Origin: a virus | Length of the DNA: 44,656 bases | Virus record (IMG/VR): IMGVR_UViG_3300032265_000967 | Span: 1 to 44,656 of that record | Direction: 5' to 3' (one strand) | Part shown: one piece after another, positions 1 through 6,715 of the stretch | Layout: each line of letters starts with the position of its first letter | Numbering within the stretch: position 1 is the first letter of the stretch | Position numbers and translations under genes: made by a program | The notes under the pieces: generated by a model | What the model was told of the DNA's origin: nothing | The model's database searches: none | Seen by the model: the letters and a program-made list of their open reading frames with translations, nothing else

Positions 1-1
1 A

Positions 2-598
2 AAACTTGAAACACTCAAAGTACGTTTCGTAAAAGAAAGTGCCGAGAAAATGAGTCAGGCTGTGAGCCGTCATCTAAAGACAGAACTTTCACAATTGCAA
101 GAAGACATCCGAATTGCTCGCGAGAACAATTTTGGTCGTCGTATCTTTGAAGCATACGCAAGTGAATTCGGTGCTACTCATCTAAATGAGAAAGCAGAAG
201 TTCGCAAGTTGTATAGTGCATTGTCCAAGAAGGACAAGCAATTGGCGGAAGCCATCAAACTCGCGCAACGAGCCAAAGTCGTTGTAGAGTCAAAAGAACG
301 TGAAATACGTATAATCAAAGAATCCAATGAGCGAGAAAGCACCATGGAAATGTTGCTTGCACCTCTCAACCGAGAGAAGCAAGATGTTATGCGTAATTTG
401 CTTGAAAGCGTACAGACAACCCGTTTGAAAAACGCATTCGAAAAGTATCTGCCAGCAGTATTGGAAGACCGCTCTGTAAAAGCCACCAAAGTGATTACAG
501 AAAACGTTTCAGTAGCAACTGGGGATAAATCTGTTCCAAGTGGTCAACAGGAAGATCGTAGTAATGTGATCGACCTCAAGCGCCTGGCAGGGTTATAA
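2..598 (+). CDS. 22: Prohead core (scaffolding) protein gp22, C-terminal part
   Basis: The reading frame is open from base 2 and continues into the Met codon at 50 with no stop, so the true start lies left of the window and Met50 is internal. The 198 visible codons are rich in Lys, Glu, Arg and Leu and look largely helical or coiled coil, as expected of a T4 gp22-type internal scaffold that is degraded by the gp21 protease after head assembly. The segment RENNFGRRIFEAYASEF resembles the conserved stretch of gp22 proteins from T4-like aquatic phages. Its position directly before the major capsid gene matches the T4 order 22-23. The function is inferred from family and position; the N-terminal part cannot be judged. 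Confidence 0.85.
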   Translation, partial: KLETLKVRFVKESAEKMSQAVSRHLKTELSQLQEDIRIARENNFGRRIFEAYASEFGATHLNEKAEVRKLYSALSKKDKQLAEAIKLAQRAKVVVESKEREIRIIKESNERESTMEMLLAPLNREKQDVMRNLLESVQTTRLKNAFEKYLPAVLEDRSVKATKVITENVSVATGDKSVPSGQQEDRSNVIDLKRLAGL

Positions 599-616
599 TT
601 AAATAAGGAGACTTAA

Positions 617-1822
617 ATGTCACAAGAACTATTAGAAAGCCGCTGGGGCGAGACCAAAGAAGCATTGCTCGAAGGTCTTAACGGCTCAAAGCGCAACAGC
701 ATGGGCGTTATCCTTGAGAATACACGCAAGTATTTGAAAGAAAACGCAACTGCTGGTTCCACAGCATCTGGCAACATCGCCACACTTAACCGTGTGATTC
801 TGCCAGTTATCCGTCGTGTTATGCCAACCGTTATTGCTAACGAATTGGTAGGCGTTCAGCCAATGACAGGCCCAGTTGGTCAAATCCACACTCTGCGTGT
901 TCGTTACGCACAGTCATTGACTGACAACTCTGCTGCCGCCACAAGCGTGTCAGCCGGTCAAGAAGCATTGTCACCATTCACGATTGCTCAAGCATATTCA
1001 ACTGTGCCACAAGCAACAAGCACTGCTACAAACTACACTGGTAACAACACTGCTACCATGGAAGGTACTGGCGGTAAGCAAATTTCTGTACAGATCTTGA
1101 AACAAGCTGTTGAAGCTCGTACACGTAAATTGCAAGCACGTTGGACTTTTGAATCTGCACAAGATGCACAAGCCATGCACGGTATTGACGTTGAAGCAGA
1201 AATTATGGCTGCTTTGGCTCAAGAAATTACTGCTGAAATCGACCAAGAGATCATTGCATCATTGATCACATTAGCTGGTACTGCTAGCTACACATATGAT
1301 CAAGCAAGCGTTTCAGGTACAGCAACATTCGTAGGTGACGAGCATGCTGCCTTGGCAGTTATGATCAATCGCGTAAGCAACTTGATCGCTCAACGTACAC
1401 GTCGTGGCGCTGGTAACTATGCTGTGGTTAGCCCATTTGCATTGACCATCCTACAAAGTGCTACAACATCTGCATTTGCACGTACAACTGAAGGCACATT
1501 CGAAGCTCCTACAAACACTAAGTTTGTTGGTACATTGAATAACGCAATGAAGGTATATGTAAACAGCTACGCAAGCGACTCAACTGATATTCTTATCGGT
1601 TACAAAGGCGCAAGCGAGTCTGATGCTCCTGCATTCTACTGCCCATACATCCCATTGATGTCAAGCGGTGTTGTATTGGATCCATCAACATTTGAACCAG
1701 TAGTATCATTCATGACACGTTATGGCTACGTAGAACTAAGCAATACTGCTTCTTCTCTAGGTAACGCCGCTGACTACTTAGGTCGTGTTGCTATTACTTC
1801 ATCAAACGTAAAATTCCAATAA
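617..1822 (+). CDS. 23: Major capsid protein gp23
   Basis: This 401-residue protein belongs to the T4 gp23 major capsid family (HK97 fold), which forms the head hexamers. Supporting segments are NRVILPVIRRVMPTVIANEL and the following VGVQPMTGPVGQI near residues 58-95, and the block EAEIMAALAQEITAEIDQEI near 192-211; both are characteristic of gp23 proteins. It is shorter than T4 gp23 (521 residues), as in many marine relatives. The gp21 protease prefers (L/I)xE; candidate N-terminal sites are LLE7, LLE19 and ILE34, with ILE34 lying just before the conserved mature region. The ATG has a strong AAGGAG ribosome site 7 bases upstream, and a strong terminator follows the stop. Confidence 0.95.
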   Translation: MSQELLESRWGETKEALLEGLNGSKRNSMGVILENTRKYLKENATAGSTASGNIATLNRVILPVIRRVMPTVIANELVGVQPMTGPVGQIHTLRVRYAQSLTDNSAAATSVSAGQEALSPFTIAQAYSTVPQATSTATNYTGNNTATMEGTGGKQISVQILKQAVEARTRKLQARWTFESAQDAQAMHGIDVEAEIMAALAQEITAEIDQEIIASLITLAGTASYTYDQASVSGTATFVGDEHAALAVMINRVSNLIAQRTRRGAGNYAVVSPFALTILQSATTSAFARTTEGTFEAPTNTKFVGTLNNAMKVYVNSYASDSTDILIGYKGASESDAPAFYCPYIPLMSSGVVLDPSTFEPVVSFMTRYGYVELSNTASSLGNAADYLGRVAITSSNVKFQ

Positions 1823-1844
1823 TTTTACATTGTGTAACAAAAAC

Positions 1845-1872
1845 AAAGGGCTCTTCGGAGCCCTTTTGTTTT
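1845..1872 (+). terminator. Intrinsic terminator after the capsid gene
   Basis: A perfect stem AAAGGGCTC / GAGCCCTTT with the stable tetraloop TTCG (1854-1857) is followed by TGTTTT. It lies 22 bases after the gp23 stop, with a late promoter box immediately downstream, so it separates capsid transcription from the next gene. Confidence 0.93.
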
Positions 1873-1874
1873 GA

Positions 1875-1882
1875 GTAAATAT
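1875..1882 (+). promoter_or_regulatory. T4-type late promoter box (GTAAATAT)
   Basis: TAAATA at 1876-1881 matches the core of the T4 late promoter TATAAATA. It sits directly after the terminator and 19 bases before the ATG at 1900, like several other boxes in this window. The ribosome site is weak (TGGAA). Confidence 0.6.
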
Positions 1883-1899
1883 ACTTACTGGAATACATC

Positions 1900-2637
1900 A
1901 TGCAAATATATGTTAATTACAATGGAAAGATAATTACCCTTGAGGTAGAACCATCGGATAGTATTGAAAATGTCCAAGCCAAAGTTCAAGATAAAGAAGG
2001 AATCCCTCCAGTCCGACAAATTTTAACATTTAACAATCGAATTCTTGAAACTGGCCGTACATTAGATGATTACTCTATTATACGTAATTCAACAATTATT
2101 TTAACGTTAATTCTCCTTGCACTTACTACTACAGATTTTATTACTCCCGGAACAGTATCACAAGTTAGTGTAGACACAGGTATTGCGTGGAATCATCCTC
2201 TAGCTAGTATAGGTCGAGATGGTTATCGCTATGCTGTTTCAGCTAGACCTTTACATACTATTTCAGGCCTATGGCAAGAACGTTTTGCCTCAATGACTAA
2301 CCAATTATGGTTTACTAATTTTAGTTTCGCTCCAGCTGGTACTAGACTACTAGGTGTCGAAGTACAGATTAATGCTATTCGTAGTGCTCGAATACAAGAT
2401 TATATTGTACAGTTAGTTATAAATGGCTCTAGAGTCGGAGATAACCTAGCGGATCCGGACACTAGCAACTACAAAATTTATGGCACTAGTACAAATTTGT
2501 GGAACAGTGATCTAACTATTATAGACACTATAAATCCCACGTTTGGAGTAGTTATTGCACAACGCAGTAATGTTTCAATACCGCATACTGACCTTGCCTA
2601 CATTGATAACATAGCCATGCGAATCACTTACAGCTAA
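1900..2637 (+). CDS. Ubiquitin-domain fusion protein, probable virion protein
   Basis: This 245-residue protein has two parts. Residues 1-72 align with eukaryotic ubiquitin at about 46 of 72-73 positions by hand count, with one residue deleted in the first hairpin. It keeps [29 protein letters not shown] and DY.I. The RLRGG tail is replaced by hydrophobic residues (ILLAL) that run into the second domain. Lys48 and Lys63 equivalents are Arg47 and Arg62, Lys6 and Lys27 are Asn6 and Gln26, and Ile44 and Val70 are both Thr. Residues ~80-245 form a beta-rich domain with patterns seen in phage and bacterial surface proteins: [47 protein letters not shown]. The gene lies alone between the gp23 terminator and its own late promoter on one side and another promoter on the other, so it is expressed late. 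A capsid decoration or fibre role is inferred, not shown. Confidence 0.85.
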   Translation: MQIYVNYNGKIITLEVEPSDSIENVQAKVQDKEGIPPVRQILTFNNRILETGRTLDDYSIIRNSTIILTLILLALTTTDFITPGTVSQVSVDTGIAWNHPLASIGRDGYRYAVSARPLHTISGLWQERFASMTNQLWFTNFSFAPAGTRLLGVEVQINAIRSARIQDYIVQLVINGSRVGDNLADPDTSNYKIYGTSTNLWNSDLTIIDTINPTFGVVIAQRSNVSIPHTDLAYIDNIAMRITYS

Positions 2638-2641
2638 ATAC
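2634..2641 (+). promoter_or_regulatory. T4-type late promoter box (CTAAATAC), overlapping a stop codon
   Basis: The box overlaps the TAA stop (2635-2637) of the ubiquitin-fusion gene. It precedes the 880-residue gene by ~90 bases, unlike most late boxes here, and the intervening leader is structured. Confidence 0.6.
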
Positions 2642-2649
2642 ATTGTGGG

Positions 2650-2712
2650 ACTTGCATGGTGCAAGTTTTATGCGGAAATCCAACCGCGTACGGCCTAGAA
2701 CGCCGTGTTTTT
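2650..2712 (+). promoter_or_regulatory. Structured 5' leader with three hairpins
   Basis: Three successive hairpins lie between the late box and the ribosome site. The first has stem ACTTGCA / TGCAAGT with loop TGG (2650-2666). The second is GCGG / CCGC (2672-2687). The third is ACGGC / GCCGT with a 7-base loop (2690-2706) followed by GTTTTT. The third hairpin plus T-run could attenuate transcription; otherwise the leader may stabilise the mRNA. The ribosome site AAGGAG follows at 2716-2721. Confidence 0.5.
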
Positions 2713-2729
2713 CATAAGGAGAAAACAAA

Positions 2730-5372
2730 ATGGGACGTCCTTTAGCAAGAAGATTTTTCGGTAGAACAAACACCGACACAAGCGGTCTATATAGCCAAAA
2801 TGCATTAACAAGCGATGCAGAACTAGGTGGTCAACCACTAGCTAGTGTTACAGTAAACACAGCTGGTTCATATACTCAAGCACAAGCAGTTGCACTAGTA
2901 ACAACAATTCCAGCTCCATTACTAGCATCAGAAGGTGCAGTAACAGCAACAACATCAGCGGCAACATTTGCTTATCTAAGCGGTGGTACACTAAGTGGCA
3001 CACAAACAGTTGCATATCTAGGCGGTGCGGGTAATCCATTAGTGACACAAACTATCGATGGTAGTGCTATTACACTAACACCAACGCTAACAGCAACAAC
3101 TACATCAGGTGCTTTAAGTTTTAACACATCAACAGCTATTACCTATACAACATCAAATACATACTTACCAGGTACTAGCGTAACACTTACAACAGTTGGT
3201 ACAGGTACACTAACAATTGGTGGTACAGCATTAGCCTCAATCCCAGTAAACACAACATACTATGTTGCCGCTTACCCAGCACCAACATCAACATCAGTTG
3301 GTCTAAGCTCAACATACGCTCTAGCAGTTGGAGCTACATCAGGTAACGTAGGTACTAACGTGCTAACAATCGTAACTGGTACAACAACAAGTGCAGTGTT
3401 TACATTTGGTTCAACATACAACTCAATCGCATCTGTAGCACTGGCTACCAATGGCGGTGGTGCGTTCTTACAAGCTGGTATGGCTACAGTAACCGGCGCA
3501 TTAACAACAACACAAGCAACTAGTTCAGGCGCTGGCGCAACTTTTACAGTTACATCAGCTGCCTTTGGTGTTAACACTATCGGTATTAATAATAAAGGTG
3601 ACGGCTACTTGCCAGCAACAGTTGGTACTGGAAATATTACGTCAGCTGCCGCAACAACACAAGCAACTTCAATTACATCAAGTACAACAGCCGGTGTTAT
3701 GACTGTTACCGCAGTAACTGGTACAATTACCAACGGTATGATCATGAGCGGTGGTACTGGTACAGCCGGCGCATACGTTGTTCAACAATTGACTGGCTCT
3801 TCAGGTGCTTTAGTTGACACAGCAGTAGCGATAGCAGGCGGTGCATTTGACACACGTACAGTTTCAGTTAACAACGGTAATACAAGTATTGTTACTGGAC
3901 TAATTGTAAGCGGTACAGGTATTCCAGCAGGAACAACAGTTAACGCAGTTACACTTAACACCACAGTAGTTACCGGCGCAACTGCTCTTACTGCTAACAC
4001 AGTAACAGTAACTGGTTTCCAAACTATTGCTAACTATCAACAGTTAGTAGTTGGTGGTAGTACAGGTAGTGCTACATCTAACCTAGCAACTGGTACATAC
4101 TACATCTATAACGTACAAACAACTAGCGGTAACACTGTTACAACTACATTTAACTTGGCAACAAGTTATAGCAACGCTGTAGCAGGTACACAAAGCACAT
4201 TTACAGCTGGTACAATTGGATCTCTTACATTTACTCTAAGCACAAGCGCAGATATTACATTAACTAACGTGTTTACGGGTAACGTAACTGCTCTAGGCTC
4301 AACTTTAAGTTTCTACACTCCAGGCGGTGTTGGTACATACTCATTGGGTATTAATGACACTACTAAAGGTACTGCAATTTCAGCAGCCACCCTAACTGGT
4401 ACTTATACAACTGGTACATTGAATCCAATCAACGTTACACAAACAGTTGATATGAGCCCAGGTTCAGCATTTACTCCACAGGTAAACGTTGGTGGCTTAA
4501 CTGGTGGTACAACTTATTATATTACCACTGTTCAAGGTCCGACTAGTATCCAGGTGGCTACAACACCAGGTGCGACAAGTAACCAATCAACTAGTGCAAC
4601 GGCAGCTGCCACAGGAACACTAGCATCGTTTGCTTATGCTTCAAGTACAACAGTTAGCTTTACTACTACAACAGTTGCTATTCCAGTAGGTACTCCAATC
4701 ACAGTTAGCGGTACAGCTACTGGTACAGGTACAATTAATGGATCAGTTCCAACAGCAGGTACAGTATACTACGCAGGTGGTACAAGCACTACTGGTGCAA
4801 CATTGTATACATCAGTGGCGCTTGCTATTGCCGCTGGTACTGGTTTAACTATTGTTGCTGGTAACGGATTTACAGGTTTAACATTTACCTATGCAATCGG
4901 TGTTTCTGCTCCTTTTGGTCAGAACTTAACATTGACATTAACAAGTGCTGGTTCAACAGCAGGTACTGCTACAGCAGTTCGAGCAACAGCTAATACAAGT
5001 GCAGTCGGTCAAGCAGGTCAAAATGCTTACCCAGCGATCCAAGCAACTGCATTCCTAAACGTTGCAGACGGCGGACTTCAGCCACGTCAGTTGTCAGATA
5101 TTATTCAACAGAAAGGTTCACGTCGTTATCGCGTTGAAAATATTGATGGTTCAGGCATTGTTAACCTAACAGATGTTACACCAATCAGTGCAGGATTTAT
5201 GACGATCCAAGCTACTGACTCAGCTGGCGGAACATACTATATTACTAAGTTGACCAAGAACGGTGCAGTGCTAACACAGCGTACAGGTACACAGTTTGCA
5301 ACAGGACAACGTGTAATTTGGACAACAGGTACAGCAGTTCTAAACACATCAGTTACTATTGATAATCAATAA
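2730..5372 (+). CDS. Repetitive Thr/Ser/Gly-rich virion structural protein
   Basis: This 880-residue protein has a basic start (MGRPLARRFFGRTN) and a distinct C-terminal block from about residue 770 (GLQPRQLSDIIQQKGSRRYR, then TIQATDSAGGTYYITKL and TGTQFATGQRVIW), a head-and-tail pattern known from uncharacterised structural proteins of T4-like marine phages. Between them lie several hundred residues of Thr, Gly, Ser and Ala-rich beta sequence with short modules shared with the fibre genes downstream, such as GMIMSGGTGTAGAYVVQQL near residues 333-351. It contains almost no charged residues in the middle and no recognisable catalytic motif. A strong ribosome site (AAGGAG) precedes the ATG. A surface or fibre role is inferred. 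Confidence 0.75.
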   Translation: MGRPLARRFFGRTNTDTSGLYSQNALTSDAELGGQPLASVTVNTAGSYTQAQAVALVTTIPAPLLASEGAVTATTSAATFAYLSGGTLSGTQTVAYLGGAGNPLVTQTIDGSAITLTPTLTATTTSGALSFNTSTAITYTTSNTYLPGTSVTLTTVGTGTLTIGGTALASIPVNTTYYVAAYPAPTSTSVGLSSTYALAVGATSGNVGTNVLTIVTGTTTSAVFTFGSTYNSIASVALATNGGGAFLQAGMATVTGALTTTQATSSGAGATFTVTSAAFGVNTIGINNKGDGYLPATVGTGNITSAAATTQATSITSSTTAGVMTVTAVTGTITNGMIMSGGTGTAGAYVVQQLTGSSGALVDTAVAIAGGAFDTRTVSVNNGNTSIVTGLIVSGTGIPAGTTVNAVTLNTTVVTGATALTANTVTVTGFQTIANYQQLVVGGSTGSATSNLATGTYYIYNVQTTSGNTVTTTFNLATSYSNAVAGTQSTFTAGTIGSLTFTLSTSADITLTNVFTGNVTALGSTLSFYTPGGVGTYSLGINDTTKGTAISAATLTGTYTTGTLNPINVTQTVDMSPGSAFTPQVNVGGLTGGTTYYITTVQGPTSIQVATTPGATSNQSTSATAAATGTLASFAYASSTTVSFTTTTVAIPVGTPITVSGTATGTGTINGSVPTAGTVYYAGGTSTTGATLYTSVALAIAAGTGLTIVAGNGFTGLTFTYAIGVSAPFGQNLTLTLTSAGSTAGTATAVRATANTSAVGQAGQNAYPAIQATAFLNVADGGLQPRQLSDIIQQKGSRRYRVENIDGSGIVNLTDVTPISAGFMTIQATDSAGGTYYITKLTKNGAVLTQRTGTQFATGQRVIWTTGTAVLNTSVTIDNQ

Positions 5373-5386
5373 TAACTAACTTGATA

Positions 5387-5402
5387 GGGGGCGCAAGCCC
5401 CC
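5387..5402 (+). promoter_or_regulatory. Intercistronic GNRA-loop hairpin
   Basis: The perfect stem GGGGGC / GCCCCC closes on the stable loop GCAA. There is no T-run after it, so it is more likely an mRNA processing or stability element than a terminator. It lies 14 bases before the next start codon. Confidence 0.6.
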
Positions 5403-5415
5403 TTGAAGGATTATA

Positions 5416-6378
5416 ATGTCAAGAGTTTTAAAAGTAAGCCAATCAAATTATAGACTCCAGACTCAGTCTGGAGGTACTATCACCTTGGACACTGGAACAG
5501 CAACAGGCACAGTGGTCATTACAGGAAACCTTGATGTTAAAGGAACGACAACAACGGTAGAGTCTACCAATTCCACTATCGCAGATAATATAATTCAATT
5601 AAATTATGGTCAGACTGGTAATGGAATTAGTAGTGCTTTAAATTATCAAGCAGGTATAGAAGTAGAACGTGGTAACTATTCAGCCGCACAGATAATATTC
5701 AATGAACAGATAACACACTACAGTTCATTGACTAGTAGTAATGCTTCAGGTACATTTGTGGCAAAAACAGCAGATGGTACACTGAATGGTCTTCAAACTG
5801 GCAGTATTGGTAATGACGGTACAACAGATTTTGTTATTGACATGCAGAACGGTTCGCATGCAGTATTGATAGCTAATAGTCCAAATTATCAAAACTATGT
5901 TACCTTAGATAATCACTTAATCAATAAAAAATATCTAACTAACTATGTGTTAGCCGCCAATGGAAACGCAGTAGTTGACAAAATATATTATTATACTGGC
6001 GGTTATATTCCCGGAACAAGTCCAGCAGTAGTTCAAACAGTTTCAACTGGTATGCAGGTTTTAATTAGCCAAACTGTTAAAGCTTCAATTACTTCTAGCG
6101 GTTTCACACTGAATAACATTAACATCAACAGTGATACAATTACCAATACTAGCGTTAATAATTTAACCTTATCAGCAACATCAAATAACGTTGAAGTCAA
6201 CGCTATATTAAACTTAGATGATCAAGGTTCAACACCTACTAGCACTGGAGGTAAGACAAAAATTTATTCCAGCGCAACTGCCGGACCAGGAAGAACAGGA
6301 CTATATATAACAAACGTAAATACTTCAGACGAATTAATCAGCAGAAGCCGTGCGGTACTCTTAAGTATTTTATTATAA
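5416..6378 (+). CDS. Fibre-like virion structural protein
   Basis: This 320-residue protein starts with a beta repeat segment: VVITGNLDVKGTTTTVEST (residues ~35-53) followed by DNIIQLNYGQTG. This is a pattern common in T4-like cyanophage tail-fibre proteins, and a related version (NLTVTGTATFNGTTTYV) occurs in the 979-residue fibre protein of this window. The C-terminal end, TSDELISRSRAVLLSILL, looks like a conserved short tip. No enzyme motif is visible. It is co-oriented with the following fibre genes at short spacing (10 bases to the next start). A tail-fibre or baseplate-attached role is inferred. Confidence 0.7.
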   Translation: MSRVLKVSQSNYRLQTQSGGTITLDTGTATGTVVITGNLDVKGTTTTVESTNSTIADNIIQLNYGQTGNGISSALNYQAGIEVERGNYSAAQIIFNEQITHYSSLTSSNASGTFVAKTADGTLNGLQTGSIGNDGTTDFVIDMQNGSHAVLIANSPNYQNYVTLDNHLINKKYLTNYVLAANGNAVVDKIYYYTGGYIPGTSPAVVQTVSTGMQVLISQTVKASITSSGFTLNNININSDTITNTSVNNLTLSATSNNVEVNAILNLDDQGSTPTSTGGKTKIYSSATAGPGRTGLYITNVNTSDELISRSRAVLLSILL

Positions 6379-6388
6379 GGATTAGAAA

Positions 6389-6715
6389 ATGGCAATAGCA
6401 AACATAGTAGTAGGAGCATCAAACAGTACACTTTATACAAGTAGTGTCACTGGAACACAAATTGGTAACGCTATTACCACTATGATCATCTGCAACACAA
6501 CACCTTCAACTAGTGCAAATTTAACATTGTATGCAGTTCCAAGCGGTGGCACAGCCAATGCAGGCACAATGATCGTAAACGCATTAACAATTCCTCCAGG
6601 CGAAACTGTAAGTTTAGATCAAGAAAAAATGGTTTTAGGATCAAGTGATACAATACAGGGATTTAGTTCGCAAGCAACTACACTAACATTTACAATTAGT
6701 ACACTACCAGTATAA
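6389..6715 (+). CDS. Small beta-sandwich virion protein
   Basis: This 108-residue protein is predicted to be almost wholly beta. Its pattern (NSTLYTSS, IICNTTPSTSANLTLYAVP, LTIPPGETVSL, KMVLGSSDTIQGF) recurs in the small proteins at 11791, 31848 and 44266, which form one family. The members sit just before or after large fibre genes. The stop overlaps the next start (TAATG), so translation is probably coupled to the downstream LamG protein. The role is unknown; a knob or adaptor on a fibre is possible. Confidence 0.7.
   Translation: MAIANIVVGASNSTLYTSSVTGTQIGNAITTMIICNTTPSTSANLTLYAVPSGGTANAGTMIVNALTIPPGETVSLDQEKMVLGSSDTIQGFSSQATTLTFTISTLPV

Noticed and set aside
50-598. gp22 as a complete 182-residue gene starting at 50
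   Set aside because: The frame is open to the window edge, there is no ribosome site before 50, and gp22 proteins are longer.
599-606. TTAAATA as a late promoter for gp23
   Set aside because: The expected start would fall downstream of the ribosome site, only 12 bases before the ATG; gp23 is more likely transcribed from upstream or from a promoter outside the window.
1900-2140. Ubiquitin segment as eukaryotic contamination
   Set aside because: It is in frame with a phage-type domain, flanked by phage genes and late promoters, and has AT-rich codon use like its neighbours.
5387-5402. GGGGGC hairpin as an intrinsic terminator
   Set aside because: It has no T-run and the downstream fibre gene has no promoter box of its own, so read-through is needed.
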